From Calliopum simillimum (taxonomy: Eukaryota > Arthropoda > Insecta > Diptera > Lauxaniidae), in assembly GCA_951812925.1 (NCBI GenBank), contig OX638368.1:154118492-154182491 (forward strand): a DNA stretch of 64,000 bases. The letters are read 5' to 3'. Numbering within the stretch: the first letter of the stretch is position 1; each line of letters starts with the position of its first letter. The notes beneath the pieces were generated by a model, which worked only from the letters and a program-made list of their open reading frames with translations, was not told where the DNA came from and ran no database searches. Both the position numbers and the translations under genes were made by a program. This document shows positions 49,799 through 60,649 of the stretch, one piece after another.

Positions 49799-50072
49799 GG
49801 ATGATACCTTTTTTTTGTTACCGAGCTGTGTTAATAGCCGGTCAAGTATATAAAAAATTTTTTCGGATATTACCTCCTTTTTTGTTACCGTACTGGATTT
49901 TCAGTCGGTCAAGTATTTCAACAAAATAGTTTTTAGGATATTACCTCCTTTTTTGTTACCGTACTGGATTTTCAGTCGGTCAAGTATATATAAAAAAAAA
50001 TAATTTTAAGGATATTACCTCCTTTTTGTTACCGTACTGGATTTTCAGTCGGTCAAGTATTTCAATAAAAAA
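49799..50072 (-). repeat. Leader tandem repeat A, four units
   Basis: Units start at about 49799, 49865, 49936 and 50010 (spacing 66, 71 and 74 bp). On the plus strand each contains GGATATTACCTCC, TTTTGTTACCGTACTGGA and TTTTCAGTCGGTCAAGTAT, separated by variable A/T runs; the first is more diverged (CCGAGCTGTG). They lie in the non-coding leader between primer site and gag. In gypsy and Idefix this position holds the insulator repeats; I saw no Su(Hw)-type TGCATA series here, so any such role is inference. Confidence 0.85.
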
Positions 50073-50147
50073 AAAAAAAAAAAAATTATATTATATTTTT
50101 TATCTTTTTTTGAGGATGTTTAAGCGCTCCTTTAAACTATAATAATC

Positions 50148-50455
50148 TGTAGACTGGAGGGTCCCGCCTGGTTTATCTAGGCTGGTGAATCGCAGCCTCA
50201 GTTAAAGGTTATCTTTTAAATAATTTATAGACTGGAGGGTCCCGTTGGTGAATCGCAGTCTCAGTTAAAATTCATTTATTTTTTTGTTTTATTATTTCAC
50301 TTAATTATTGTGAGCTGTATCCTTAATTTTTATCTTAGTAAAATTTATAGACTGGAGGGTCCCATTGGTGAATCGCAGTCTCAGTTAAAATTTATCAATT
50401 TTTTTGTTTTATTATTTCGTTTAATTATTATGAGCTGTATCCTCAATTATATCTA
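50148..50455 (-). repeat. Leader tandem repeat B, about three units
   Basis: TATAGACTGGAGGGTCCC with GGTGAATCGCAGTCTCAG and GTTAAAA repeats at about 50148, 50226 and 50346. The last two belong to a 120-bp unit that also includes TTTTTGTTTTATTATTTC and TGAGCTGTATCC. Non-coding leader of the retroelement. Downstream (50456-50900) the leader is unique A/T-rich then GC-richer sequence. Confidence 0.85.
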
Positions 50456-50901
50456 ATCACACTGCACTAACAGAGAGGGAAAGAAATAAACTTGCATGGG
50501 AATATATAAACTGAATTTGTTTTTCACTTTTAACTGGAAAGAATTTAATAAACTATACACTTTTCACTTTTAATACACATTTAAAACTCAAAAGTCACAT
50601 AAAAAAATGTTAAAAATGAGATGAGAACACAAAAAAAGAAAAACAATTTTACCCAAAAATTAAAATTGTCCTTATTCCCATCATCTGATGAACCGGCATT
50701 GGAAGGCCTGTGGAGTCCCTTTTAGTCCTCGGCGTTTATGCTTGCTGTAGGCCTACTCAGGCACAGGTGATCTTCGCCACCAAGACTTTTAGCTTCTAGT
50801 AATCTCCTTCAGGATTTCTTAAAGGGCTAGCCCTGGTTCTTACGTTTACAGGCACTAGTCCTCAGAATATTACATAGCAAAAAAGTCCTTGGTGTTTAGC
50901 C

Positions 50902-50920
50902 GGTCCCTGCTCGGGCGCCA
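50902..50920 (-). promoter_or_regulatory. Primer-binding site, tRNA-Lys(UUU) type
   Basis: On the sense strand, TGGCGCCCGAGCAGGGAC follows the 5' LTR, its first T being shared with the LTR end. It differs at one position (G for A, a tolerable G-U pair) from the complement of the 3' end of tRNA-Lys(UUU), the primer also used by lentiviruses. The one-base LTR overlap is typical of errantiviruses. Confidence 0.85.
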
Positions 50921-51295
50921 GTTAACTTTCCTTTAGTACACTGATGGAAAAAAATACTAATCAAGAAGCCTCAACGTCGGCTCCTTGATTTCACTAATAA
51001 ATAACACTGATAATATTTAAAATTACTCAATAGATTTATTTTCACAAGTCACTTCTTGAATTATTTATAGCACTAAAATGAACTGATCGATACAAAAGCA
51101 AAACTAAAACTAAACTCTTACAAAACCCTAAATAAGTCAATAACTCTAACGGCCTAATTATAACTTACAAATAATGCTGCGTCGGCTATATCCCACGGTG
51201 GACTCACGTTGACAAACTGTGCCGGACGCGCGTGCATTGTGCAGACCAGACGTCAGCATTTTTATGCGATGGCATGGGAATGCAATGTTATAACT
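50920..51295 (-). repeat. 5' LTR, 376 bp (promoter)
   Basis: No difference seen from the 3' LTR. The sense strand contains TATCGATCAGTTCATTTTAG (plus 51077-51096), an initiator-like TCAGTT typical of TATA-less gypsy-group promoters, so transcription should start there and read leftwards. TGACGTCTGG occurs in U3. Confidence 0.95.
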
Positions 51296-51299
51296 TGTA
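51296..51299. repeat. Target-site duplication TGTA, right
   Basis: Direct copy of 42892-42895. Confidence 0.9.
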
Positions 51300-51402
51300 T
51301 ATACAAAACTTGTGCAACGATTTGCATATTTCATAACTTAAACTAAAATTTTTGATATCAAACAGTTTTCTATGTCCTGACGTTTGTACACAGTAAAGTA
51401 TA

Positions 51403-52985
51403 GGGGAGACTGGGGTACATTTGACACTAAATTTTCAAAGACCTGTATCTTTGAAAATTATTGCACGATCTTAATACTCTTTACTGTTTCTTAAACATTG
51501 ATTATATAAAATTAAAACCAAGAAAATTTTTTTTTTAAAAAAACTGCATTAAGAGTCCTTTTTTAAATTTTTTAAAAAAAAGTCAGGTGCATATTTGACA
51601 TTGCAAGGGGCACATTGACACAAAAACAACATAGAAACATTAAACATGACATAAATACATATATTTTTTAAAATAAACAGCCATCAAATTATGTTAAGAA
51701 TATCAGAAAATGTTCATATACCACATTAGCCCGACTATACCACAAAAAATGCGAAAAATTACATCGAACACACGCGATTTACGTTTCGTTCAACTGACAT
51801 CGGAAAATTTTTGTTTGGTCCATGACAGCAACACATCCCAGGATTTTCATGTTTTTCATGACGTTCGCAGGTTCTTTCCCAAATCGGAGAAATGCGACCA
51901 TACCACATTGAAAAACTATACCACAATAGCATCAGTTCCTATTTAGTGCGTGACCGTGAAGTTGAGGCTGGATTTGTTGGAGTTAGTAGCTTAGACTCAA
52001 TTGCACTCCTCAAAGTCAAGCAAACATCTTCCACTTCCGGTTTTATAAAAACCCAATTTAATGGTGAAACTCTTCTCAAATACCTGATCTTGTATGAAGT
52101 ATAGCTAATCACTTCTACAATATCTCCCATATAAAAAAATGGGTTTTTGGATTTTTCGCCAAATTTCCCAAGGACAATATATAAGTATAAAGTACAATTT
52201 TCAACAATACCCTTAATGAAAACATCAACATAAAATGTTAAATTAGATCAGAGCCTGTTTGGTGGAAATTTCTTTGGTCTGGATTTTGGGTAACACCATC
52301 GTCAAGATATCTACAGCGCTTTCACATGATGGAGCGTATTTCAAATCATTTTAATTAAAATAAGTGATTTTCAAATTAAAATAAGTGGTAGAGGAAAGCA
52401 TCTATTCAAAAATCTTGTATTGTAGATAAAACTAAGGTTTCTGTCTGGTTTCCGATATTACAAATAGCGTATTTAACTTTTTTTCATCGCCATCGCGTCT
52501 GTACGTCTTCATTTTATAGTGGTATACCATGAATTTAAAAAGACAAAACTAGAAAATCTTCTAAAATACACAAACACATATGTCTGGATGAACGTCAAAT
52601 GTGCCCCAAATTCTCTTGAAGAATTAAAAATTTTTTAAATATTTTAAACTATTTGTCCTTGATAAAAAACACTTTTATTCTATTAATTATAAAGGTTAGT
52701 TCTACCAAATTCTTATACTTACTTTTAAAAAACAATGCAATTTTACTTGCAAAACCCTTACGAACAAGATGCCGAAAATGAAAAAAAAAAAAAAAAAAAA
52801 CACAAAAAGTTAAAAAAGCTTACTAACGTGGGAGGAGTTGAAAGAGAACTGCCAAAGTTCAATACGTTGCTTCCGCTTTAATTAGTTTTGTTTCTGTATT
52901 TCAGGTTTTTGGTCCGAAAGGCGTGTTCACACCGAAAATGGCAAAGTCAAATGTGCCCCGGTGTCAAATGTACCTCAGCTTACCC
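51403..52985. mobile_element. TA-flanked non-autonomous element with repeated end motif (family iv)
   Basis: The left end reads GGGGAGACTGGGGTACATTT then GACAC; the reverse complement of the right end reads GGGTAAGCTGAGGTACATTT then GACAC. TA lies outside each end. The inner word GTCAAATGTGCCCC or its inverse recurs at about 51597-51612 (TTTGACATTGCAAGGGGCAC, then ATTGACAC), 52589-52604 and 52943-52960. Two short plus ORFs (51710-51946, 51892-52104) overlap in different frames; they contain FFPKSEKCDHTTLKNY and similar text with no recognised domain. No catalytic triad is visible. A pogo/Tc1-like mobiliser is suggested by the TA flanks. Confidence 0.75.
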
Positions 52986-55900
52986 TACGTGTAAACTATT
53001 TTATTTGCTCACTTGATGGTATCGTAGAATTTGGTTTTCAAGATATCTTAAAGAAATTTCCCGGAACTAAAGTTTTTTTTTGACATTTGGCCAGAATATT
53101 TGGATTTTGGTACACTGTGAGCCGTTAAGCTTGCTATGTACTTCCTCCAATTTAAGGAACATTATGTAGCAACTAAAAAAGTGGTAGATTTGGAAGTTTA
53201 CATTATATTTTAATAGAGAAAATCTAGTAAATAAGACAGTTGTTAAAAACTGATCAAAGTTCTTAAAGACATCGCCAATATTTTCGATTAATAAAATATT
53301 TTAAAAAATCACATATAAAGCAACGAAAATACGAAAAAAGGCGATAACAAACCACAAGTAGAACATCTAAAAACCAAGACAAGAAAAAACCAACAACCTG
53401 CAAGGAAGAACGACTGAGTATATTAAACGTGAGTGAGCATACACAGGAATTTCGATGTAGAAAACAGTCAAGAATTTCTTTTCCAAGCGTAATCGAATTA
53501 ATGTGGTCGTAATTAGTTGAAGCAGGCAGCAACAGCAGGAAGTGCAAAAAAAAAAAGAAAGAAAAGAAAAGTAAAAGAGAAAACAAGTGAAAGCACAAAA
53601 TACAAAGCACAGGATATCGAAACGATTTAATGAAATCCTTTTGCACTGTATGTTGTTTTGTAGTTTTTTTTCAACGTTCTCTGGTTCCGCTGATGACGTT
53701 GAAGAATTCACCGCTGTACGTTAAGCTTTATAAGGGTATATTGTATTGAACAAAGTTGAAGGTTGGCTGGCGGTGAAGCATGATTAATGCGCATAAATTA
53801 ATTAAATTGAATTATTTCATTACGATGAGTCAATCAGAATTAAACACATTAAGCGAAATTATCCCAATATAAATACGAGCAGCAAGGCAATAAAATAACG
53901 AAAAAAAAAAATATAAAGCATATTTTGCGGCGTGCAGAGGCTAATAGATTTTATGGCTTTAACATTAAGACAGCAATGTTGAAGGCATGTGAATTTAAAG
54001 TTAAAATTAAAGTCAAAGTCGCGTTAAAGTATGCTGCAGTTATTTTTCATTGAATATCATGCTGAAAGTATGCTATGAAAATTTTTGAAATTGCCTTTAT
54101 TAAATTGGTTTTATTTATTTTTTAATTACATATTGCCAATAAAATTACAATATACGTTTATCATACAGTTACATACACACAACAGTACAATATATGTATT
54201 GTATGTACACACACACATACGTGGCATTACTAAAGTTCGCCATATGTGGCCGCACATAAACGCTGCTGACATATGCACCATTTCTTCCATGGCATGCACC
54301 ATATACACATTTGTTTGCATATGCGATTTTATGTGTTTGTATTTGTGTATGTGCATGTGTTTGTGCAACCTTCTATTTGCTTTAGGCCAAGTGTGTGAAA
54401 TCTAAGCGCGCTGCAGATAAATTAAATGTCATTTGCACCTTGTGCAGCAGCAAAAGCAATGAAAGCGAAAACAGTAACAACGTTACCAACACTATGACAA
54501 CCACACTACAACCACAATGACCGCAACAACCAATAAGCAAATTAATTTTGCAACACAAATGTTGTTACATAACTACTTTGTTGTTGTTGTTGCAACATTC
54601 TATGCAACGTTGGTGATGATGTTGCATTATTTGTCGTATGTTCCTCTATGGATACGCTATAAAATTGTACATGAAGCAATTAATTTCAGCAAGCATTCTT
54701 AATATCAATTGAAATTTATTGTTTGATTTAAAACATAAATTGCTTTAAAGGCTTATGCCAGCCATTGTCTGACTGTATTTATGTATTTTTAAAACATTTC
54801 AACGCAATCAAATGATAATTTTAAAAAAAAAACAACATCATTAATCTCTTACATAGTTTTAATAATTTAGCTATCAACAAAACTTTAAGCATTTGCAATG
54901 GTATCAATTTGTTAACGTCAAAAATAGAATATTTATTTTATAAAAATTTCTATTATATGAGTTAATTCAATGAATACTAAAGAAATTGTTAGTTTTCATC
55001 TAAGAGCTTTGGATTTTTTCACGAAATACCTGATACATCATTTTTTTATGAAAAAACTAGTGACAAGAATATGAAAACTCGAGAAACTATGAAAAAGATG
55101 TCCTAGAACTGAACTTAGGAAATTACTAATCTTTAACGCATTATTGCATTAATACAATGCCTTAAAATGGTCTAACTAAGATATATTTAAAGTTTCATCA
55201 AAATGGTTTTCGTGGTTTTCGAGTTATGAAATGGTATTTTCACTTACCAGCCTAGCTGATAAATTTAAAACTTAATATATTTTGATTGAAAATGTGAACT
55301 TTTGTTTAGAATAACATGGCATAAACATGGAAACTAAACACAAAAGAGGAGGGGTTTCAAAGGGGTCGTCCCTCCGAAATTTGTAATTGTCTTGCAAAAA
55401 GACTTATGAGTAACGTTTATTTCCTCACATGTACACAAGATTAATGAAGCTTGTTGACCCCCTCGGAATAAAAAAACTGTGGTGTCTGCTTTTATTCTCC
55501 TGTAAATCATAGGAGGAGCATAGGACCAATTCTTATTTTTCCATATCCAGCTACCTTTTCCAGGTTTTAGGAAAAGCATTCCTAAGTTTGCACTTTTCCT
55601 GCATCTACAAATTCGATGTGCATGCTGCCAAGACAGTTGGATCAACCACATTCTGGTTGGTACCACTTGGACAGCTAGTTTCCATCGTTTATTGGTCCAT
55701 GCTTCATTAGTATAATTTTCACAGCAACACCGCACGCAGTAAGTGCTGCAGATAATAGTGGCAAAACTCACTATGGAGTTTGCGTATGACAAATACCACA
55801 TCCGATTTCCCGCTTCAGATAAAGAAGGTTTTTATTAACTGGACTATGTTGATCAATCGATTTTGGATGTTAATTTTTATAAGCTTTCCTTCTGTCTGAC

Positions 55901-56276
55901 CATATCTTTTTGAATTACCAAATGGCTCAACAACACCACTTCTAGTGAAAACTGTTACATTATTTTTCCAGCGTAAGGGTAATAGTTGATTTTTGTGGTC
56001 AAACTGAGAATTTTGATCATCTTTTTGCAATGCTTCTGGCAAGTTAGCACAAAAAATTGTTATTGCAGTGAATGGTACCAAAAACATACAAAGCTTACAA
56101 TTGTATCGGTATTTTTCCAGCTAGTAAGGATAGCAAATTTTGACTTACTGGAAACAGAATATGAAGCCACTTATCACTTACAAAACATACGAAATGACAA
56201 AAATATTGACCTACTGGTGTATAAAATTAATTTGAGCTTGAAAATATGCAAGAAAAACCATTTTTATAGTAAATAA
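52986..56276. other. No gene recognised; non-coding with simple sequence
   Basis: CA/GT-type simple sequence at 54170-54220 and 54320-54360, and a GTTGTTGTTGTTGC run near 54580. The word ATAGGAGGAGCATAGGACCAA (about 55509, in part) recurs at about 60133, a dispersed word that I suspect belongs to a LINE end. The 155-codon minus ORF at 55334-55801 spans it and is not recognisable. Confidence 0.45.
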
Positions 56277-56419
56277 GTCGTCGCCTCAGTTCTCTTTTGC
56301 CCCATACGCATATTCGTTAAAAAAACAAAAGCAAATAAGTTGTGTTTGTGTCGACACAAGTTATGTGATTTTGATTTTTTAACGAATATGCGTATGGGGC
56401 AAAAGAGAACACAGACGAC
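56277..56419. mobile_element. 143-bp palindromic MITE
   Basis: The left (56277-56325) and right (56375-56419) arms are reverse complements: GTCGTC, GTTCTCTTTTGCCCCATACG, CATATTCGTTAAAAAA, with mismatches only in GCCTCA / TGT next to the outer hexamer. The ~50-bp loop contains a perfect 14-bp palindrome TTGTGTCGACACAA. Non-coding. The near-identity of the arms suggests recent origin or arm-to-arm correction. Confidence 0.85.
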
Positions 56420-57228
56420 GAAGTACTGCACGAACAACTAAGTTAATTGTCAAAACCTCATAAAATGGAGTCAAACGAAACTTACGAAAAGACATAACAT
56501 ATCGGCCCACTGGTAAGTGAAATTACCACCCAAATTTTCACCTCCATAAATCACACTATGTGACTTATGGATGATCCCACTAATGCACATATGAAAGATT
56601 TCATCAAGCGCTATCTGAATAACATGTAAAATAATAAAAAATATTTTTAAAAACATTTTTGTTTTTTTATTAAAAATTATATGATTTTTAGTCCTCCAGG
56701 AAAACTCAGCTGACAGGTGAGAGGGGGTGCAAGAAATATTTCCATCAATTTTTTTTAGTAAATAGTCTATTTATCATGATAAATTTGTAATATAAAAAAT
56801 ATTTCCCATATACGAGCCCATTTCTGATTAATAAAACAATCGTATGAATTCCAAAGGTATTGGAAATATGCCAGTAGAACGTTGCCCAAAATTAATTTTT
56901 AGTGATGGTTTCAGTTTTGTAAAATCCCCGACACCCTTTCATTGATTTAAATGGTTACAAGCAAGATAACATTATTCTGTTTGCTTGCACTAAAAGAGCA
57001 AGGAAACTCTTTAAAGGTTTTTGATTTCCGAGCATTTAACAGTATTTTTGCTTTCAACCATCAACCATTCTTTACACGCAGAAAAATTCGCGTCATAATT
57101 TTTACTCCACTCGGTAAGTAAAAAAATGAAAGTAATTCACACTTAATTTCAAACGAAAATTACCTTACTTATGAATTGTTTGATGATAGTAAAAATATCT
57201 ATGTTTAAACATTTGTACGTTTGCATAA

Positions 57229-57452
57229 CCCCCGGTCACTCGCGCGTGGTGTATGGTACACCCCACTACTTAAAATTATTGCTGTATTTTCTTTTCTTAT
57301 GGTTTTTGAAGCGCACCTTTTCTAATAGTTGTTTTTATTGAACCGTTACATCAGCTGACACACTCCAATATGTTTTGCTTACACCGTTGCGGGGCAAAAA
57401 CGTCTAAAAAATTTGACTGGGGTGTATGATCTACCCCGCGAGTAACCGCGTA
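57229..57452. repeat. Short inverted-repeat (MITE-like) element, ~220 bp
   Basis: Left arm CCGGTCACTCGCG, GTGTATGG, TACACCCCA (57232-57265); the reverse complement of the right arm (57418-57451) is GCGGTTACTCGCG, GTAGATCA, TACACCCCA. About 80% match over ~34 bp. The loop (about 150 bp) is AT-rich and non-coding. GC-rich termini in an AT-rich setting stand out. No target duplication was determined. Confidence 0.6.
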
Positions 57453-57498
57453 TAAAAACATTCAAAAAATCTTAAGAAAATAAGTAACCTTTTTGTTT

Positions 57499-58776
57499 AA
57501 AGAGTGAAATTGAAAAAATCTTAACACGCGTTCTACCTAATAACTTTTTTTGGGTGTAAAATTTAAAAATTTCTTTGATCTAGTTATCTTTGAAAAATAT
57601 GTCAGCTATTATTTTTAATGACACACATGTTGATTTGTTCTGGGTTTGATCAAAATGAGTGAAAAAAAAAGAAGTACGTCTTAAAATTATTAAAAATTTT
57701 CAAAAAAATCCAAATTGGTCCTACAAAAAATTGGCCAAAGGATTAAAGATCTGCGTCAAACTGTTTTCAATGTATTAAACAGTTTCTGGAGAATTTGACC
57801 ATCAATAGGAAACCTAGTTCGGGAAGAACCACATGATATTGGGAAAGCCAAGAAAATTGAAATCATATTGAAAAGATCTCCAAGCACACCTGCTAGAAAA
57901 GCTGCCCGGTTAGCCCAGTGCTCTGACTTTTTGGTGCGAAAAGTTAAAGCCAATGCAGGTTTGAAAACATGCAAAGTCCAAAAAGTTCCCGACAGGAATG
58001 CTGCAAAAAATTTAGATGCCAAAAGTGTGGCTCGGAAATTAAAATTGAATTTTATACAAAAATATTCATGTTGTATAATGGACGACGAAACGTATGTTCT
58101 GGCAGATTTTATGCAGCTTCCGGGTCAAAATTTTTATGTTGCTGATGCTCGAGGAAATGTCGAAGAACAATTTAGAATCCAAAAGCAGACACAATTTCCT
58201 AAAAAATTCCTGGTATGGCAAGCTATATGCAGTTGCGGCGAAAGAAGCAAGTCATTTGTTACAGTAGGCGCTATAAATACAGAAATATACACCAAAGAAT
58301 GTTTGAAAAAAAGACTTCTTCCTTTCATAAGAAAGCACTATGAATCAACATATTTTTGGCTTGATTTGGCATCATGTCACTAAGGCAAGAAAGCTGTGGA
58401 GTGGTACCAAAGTAATAACACAGCTTTTGTACTAAGAGAGGCCAATCCTCCAAATTGTCCGGAGCTAAGACCAGTGGAGAGCTATTGGGCTCTTGTGAAA
58501 AGAAACTTGAAGAGCACAAAAAAGTTTTCCCAAATATCGAAGATTCTAAAAGGAAATGGGCAAACTGTTCCAAAAAGGTGTCTGAATCAAATCTCTAATA
58601 GAAGGCTTACCGAATAAGGTTCACGAGTTCATAAATAGTGGATAGAACTATGAAAGTTATATTTTTATGTAATTTGTAAAATATTATCAATTAAATAAAA
58701 AAAAAAAATCAAAACTCTAAGACCAACCGTTTGAAAATTATTAACATTTTAAGATTTTTTAGATCTCACTCCTCTT
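57499..58776 (+). mobile_element. Decayed Tc1/mariner-superfamily transposon
   Basis: A transposase pseudogene lies between imperfect inverted termini: left AGAGTGAAATTGAAAAAATC then TTAAC (57501 on), right in reverse complement GGAGTGAGATCTAAAAAATC then TTAAA (58772 down). The ends are approximate because the outermost bases are T/A-rich and diverged. The size (about 1.28 kb) is normal for the superfamily. Confidence 0.6.
57655..58617 (+). pseudogene. DD37E-type Tc1/mariner transposase, broken
   Basis: Begins at ATG 57655. The helix-turn-helix part (IIKNFQKNPNWSYKKLAK) is frameshifted at least twice before 57868. From 57868 the frame reads the second DNA-binding part (TPARKAARLAQCS), then the catalytic domain: first Asp in CCIMDDETYV, second Asp in FWLDLASCH, then an in-frame TAA (58381-58383) where the family has an aromatic residue, then PPNCPELRPVESYWALVKR with the third acidic residue, Glu. 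I count 37 residues between the second Asp and this Glu (the stop counted as one), placing it with DD37E elements rather than DD34D mariner or DD34E Tc1. About 320 codons in total. Confidence 0.85.
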
Positions 58777-60649
58777 AAAAAAAAATCGGGAAAAGTTTTA
58801 TTCTGTTTGAACAAGTTAATTTAAGCCCTTATGTATCCAATTCCTTTTCAATTGGGGTTTCTGTGATCTGTATTTAAAGAAAATTGACTGTTAAACTTCA
58901 GAAACCCTACTCGAGTAACGGCGCGATAAAACCGTAAGTTAATAAGAGAATCCGTGAAGTGCTTTTTTTATGTTTAAATGCTTATAAAAGCCCTTATGTG
59001 TCCAAAATATTGACCATACAGCTTTATTTATTTTTAAGTTAAAAAGTATTTAGTTTAGTCTGAGACATCCCGTGAGTAACGGTGTCCATAAACTAGTCTT
59101 CGAGTGTTGGCGGGTTCAATAATGTGCCTTGATCAATTTGTATTTCTCAGAAAAAAAAAAGCTGATAGGAGCATAAGAGTACAAGTCGGGCATTTACAGC
59201 TGTAATATTGTTGTAAAGATTATATAGTTTTCAAAATACAATATTCCAACAATACAACAATGCAGTAATGAACAAAAAAAGAAAGTTTTATTCAAAACTA
59301 AAATAAGTACAAAAGTAATAATAGAAACATTGTACATAATTGCAATTCATGATTCATTCGGAGAAAGCGGAAATCAGCAAAGGCGTCGAACCTTTACGAT
59401 TTCACATGCCCCATATGTGAATCAAAGCCATTCAATTCAAATGGTTAAAAATCAATGTGTGAGTGAATACCTAAAACAATGTCAAATGCAGTGAATGAGG
59501 AGAGTGAGAACATTTTCCAACTAATTGCATTCTAATGGTGTAGTAATTATCAAAACGTTGCATACATTTAGGCCATTAGTTTTGCATTTGCGGTCAATGC
59601 TGAGGCTAAACCGAACTGAGCTGATATAAAGTTTTTGCAGCAGCAGCAGCAGGAGGAATAGCGAAACCGCAAAATTTTAAGTAAACTAAAGAGGAAATGG
59701 CCTGTGCGATAATCATACTATGTACACAAATATGGCATTGCCTGGTCCCCTGCATTATATTGACACATGCAACTTCATACAAGTAATAAATGTGTGCGTG
59801 TGATTCACACTCAGTTTACTTTGTCGAATATTTGGCTATATAGCCATCATATACGAGTAGAGTTGCCAACTCAAGTCAGGCAGTTATAAGTATAGCCAAA
59901 AAACAAGAAAGCATCATTGAGTTTTGTGCATATACTCTGAACCTTTTAAGCAAATTCACACATGCAGCACATAAACAAATACAGACACAGGGCAGGATCG
60001 CATAACAATATGCTTGCATATATCTATGTACATATATGAACAAAAGTAGCAAAATGTCCTCGTACAAAGTGTACTGAAAGAGAATGGGCAGTGAAGTGAT
60101 TTCGTATGTATGTATGTATTCTCCTTTAACTCCTAGGAGGAGCATAGGGCCAATAAGTGATTTCGTATAATATTCAATTAAATATTGAAAACCGCTACAT
60201 AAATCAGTGTCTTTATTTATAGCATGGGGGTTTGTTTTGGTTCGTTGGTTATTTTCTGTGGCATGGATTTGGTAAGGATGCGGGAGCTACTTCGATTAGG
60301 TTTGCTGTGTTAGTTTTCTCTCCATTTGTGTATGTGTGTGTGTGTGTACGCCGCAAATGATAATGAGCGCTTGGTTGCATGCTTGTTAGTTGCTGTTGCG
60401 GTTTCATGGTCTTTTAGCCAAAGGAGTTTGTAGTTTTGCAGTTTGGAATATTTGCTGGGTGTACAGCTTTTTGCATTTGTTTTCACTTATTTGGGTTAAG
60501 TGAATACTTGCAAGGCACATGCAATAAAAATGGTTTCCTTTGCAATTTGACAGCAAATTTTATAATTAAAAAATACGAAAAATAATACTATTCATTTGAA
60601 CTCTGGCATAACAATGTTTGAGGTCAAGCGGGGATGAAAACTGAAAACA
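58777..60649. other. No gene recognised; non-coding
   Basis: AGCCCTTATGTRTCC occurs at about 58827 and 58991, and CGAGTAACGG / TGAGTAACGG at about 58912 and 59072, a weak direct repeat near 165 bp. GTGTATGTGTGTGTGTGTGTA lies near 60328 and CAGCAGCAGCAGCAGG near 59638. Confidence 0.4.

Larger units (their letters stand above)
42896..51295 (-). mobile_element. Errantivirus-type (gypsy group) LTR retrotransposon, 8,400 bp
   Basis: A complete LTR element on the minus strand: 5' LTR 50920-51295, primer site, ~1.2-kb leader, gag, pol, env, polypurine tract, 3' LTR 42896-43271. TGTA flanks it on both sides. Gag, a -1 frameshift, a Ty3/gypsy-order pol (PR-RT-RH-IN) and a third ORF resembling an Env define the Errantivirus group (gypsy, 17.6, ZAM, Idefix of flies). 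I saw no difference between the 376-bp LTRs when reading them side by side, so the insertion is very young. The only obvious lesion is one in-frame TAG in pol, so this copy probably cannot make integrase by itself; related intact copies would be expected elsewhere in the genome. Confidence 0.97.

Noticed and set aside
49684..50900. Gypsy-type Su(Hw) binding-site array in the leader
   Set aside because: The leader has tandem repeats, but I did not find the repeated TGCATA core of Su(Hw) sites; only the positional analogy remains.
53263..53711. Possible host exon (114-127-codon minus ORFs)
   Set aside because: Two overlapping frames, Phe/Leu/Cys-rich from a CT-rich strand, with no conserved motif or convincing splice pattern.
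55334..55801. 155-codon minus-strand ORF
   Set aside because: Cys/Trp-rich without a recognisable motif; it covers a dispersed word (GGAGGAGCATAGG) also seen near 60133, so it is probably part of a decayed repeat.
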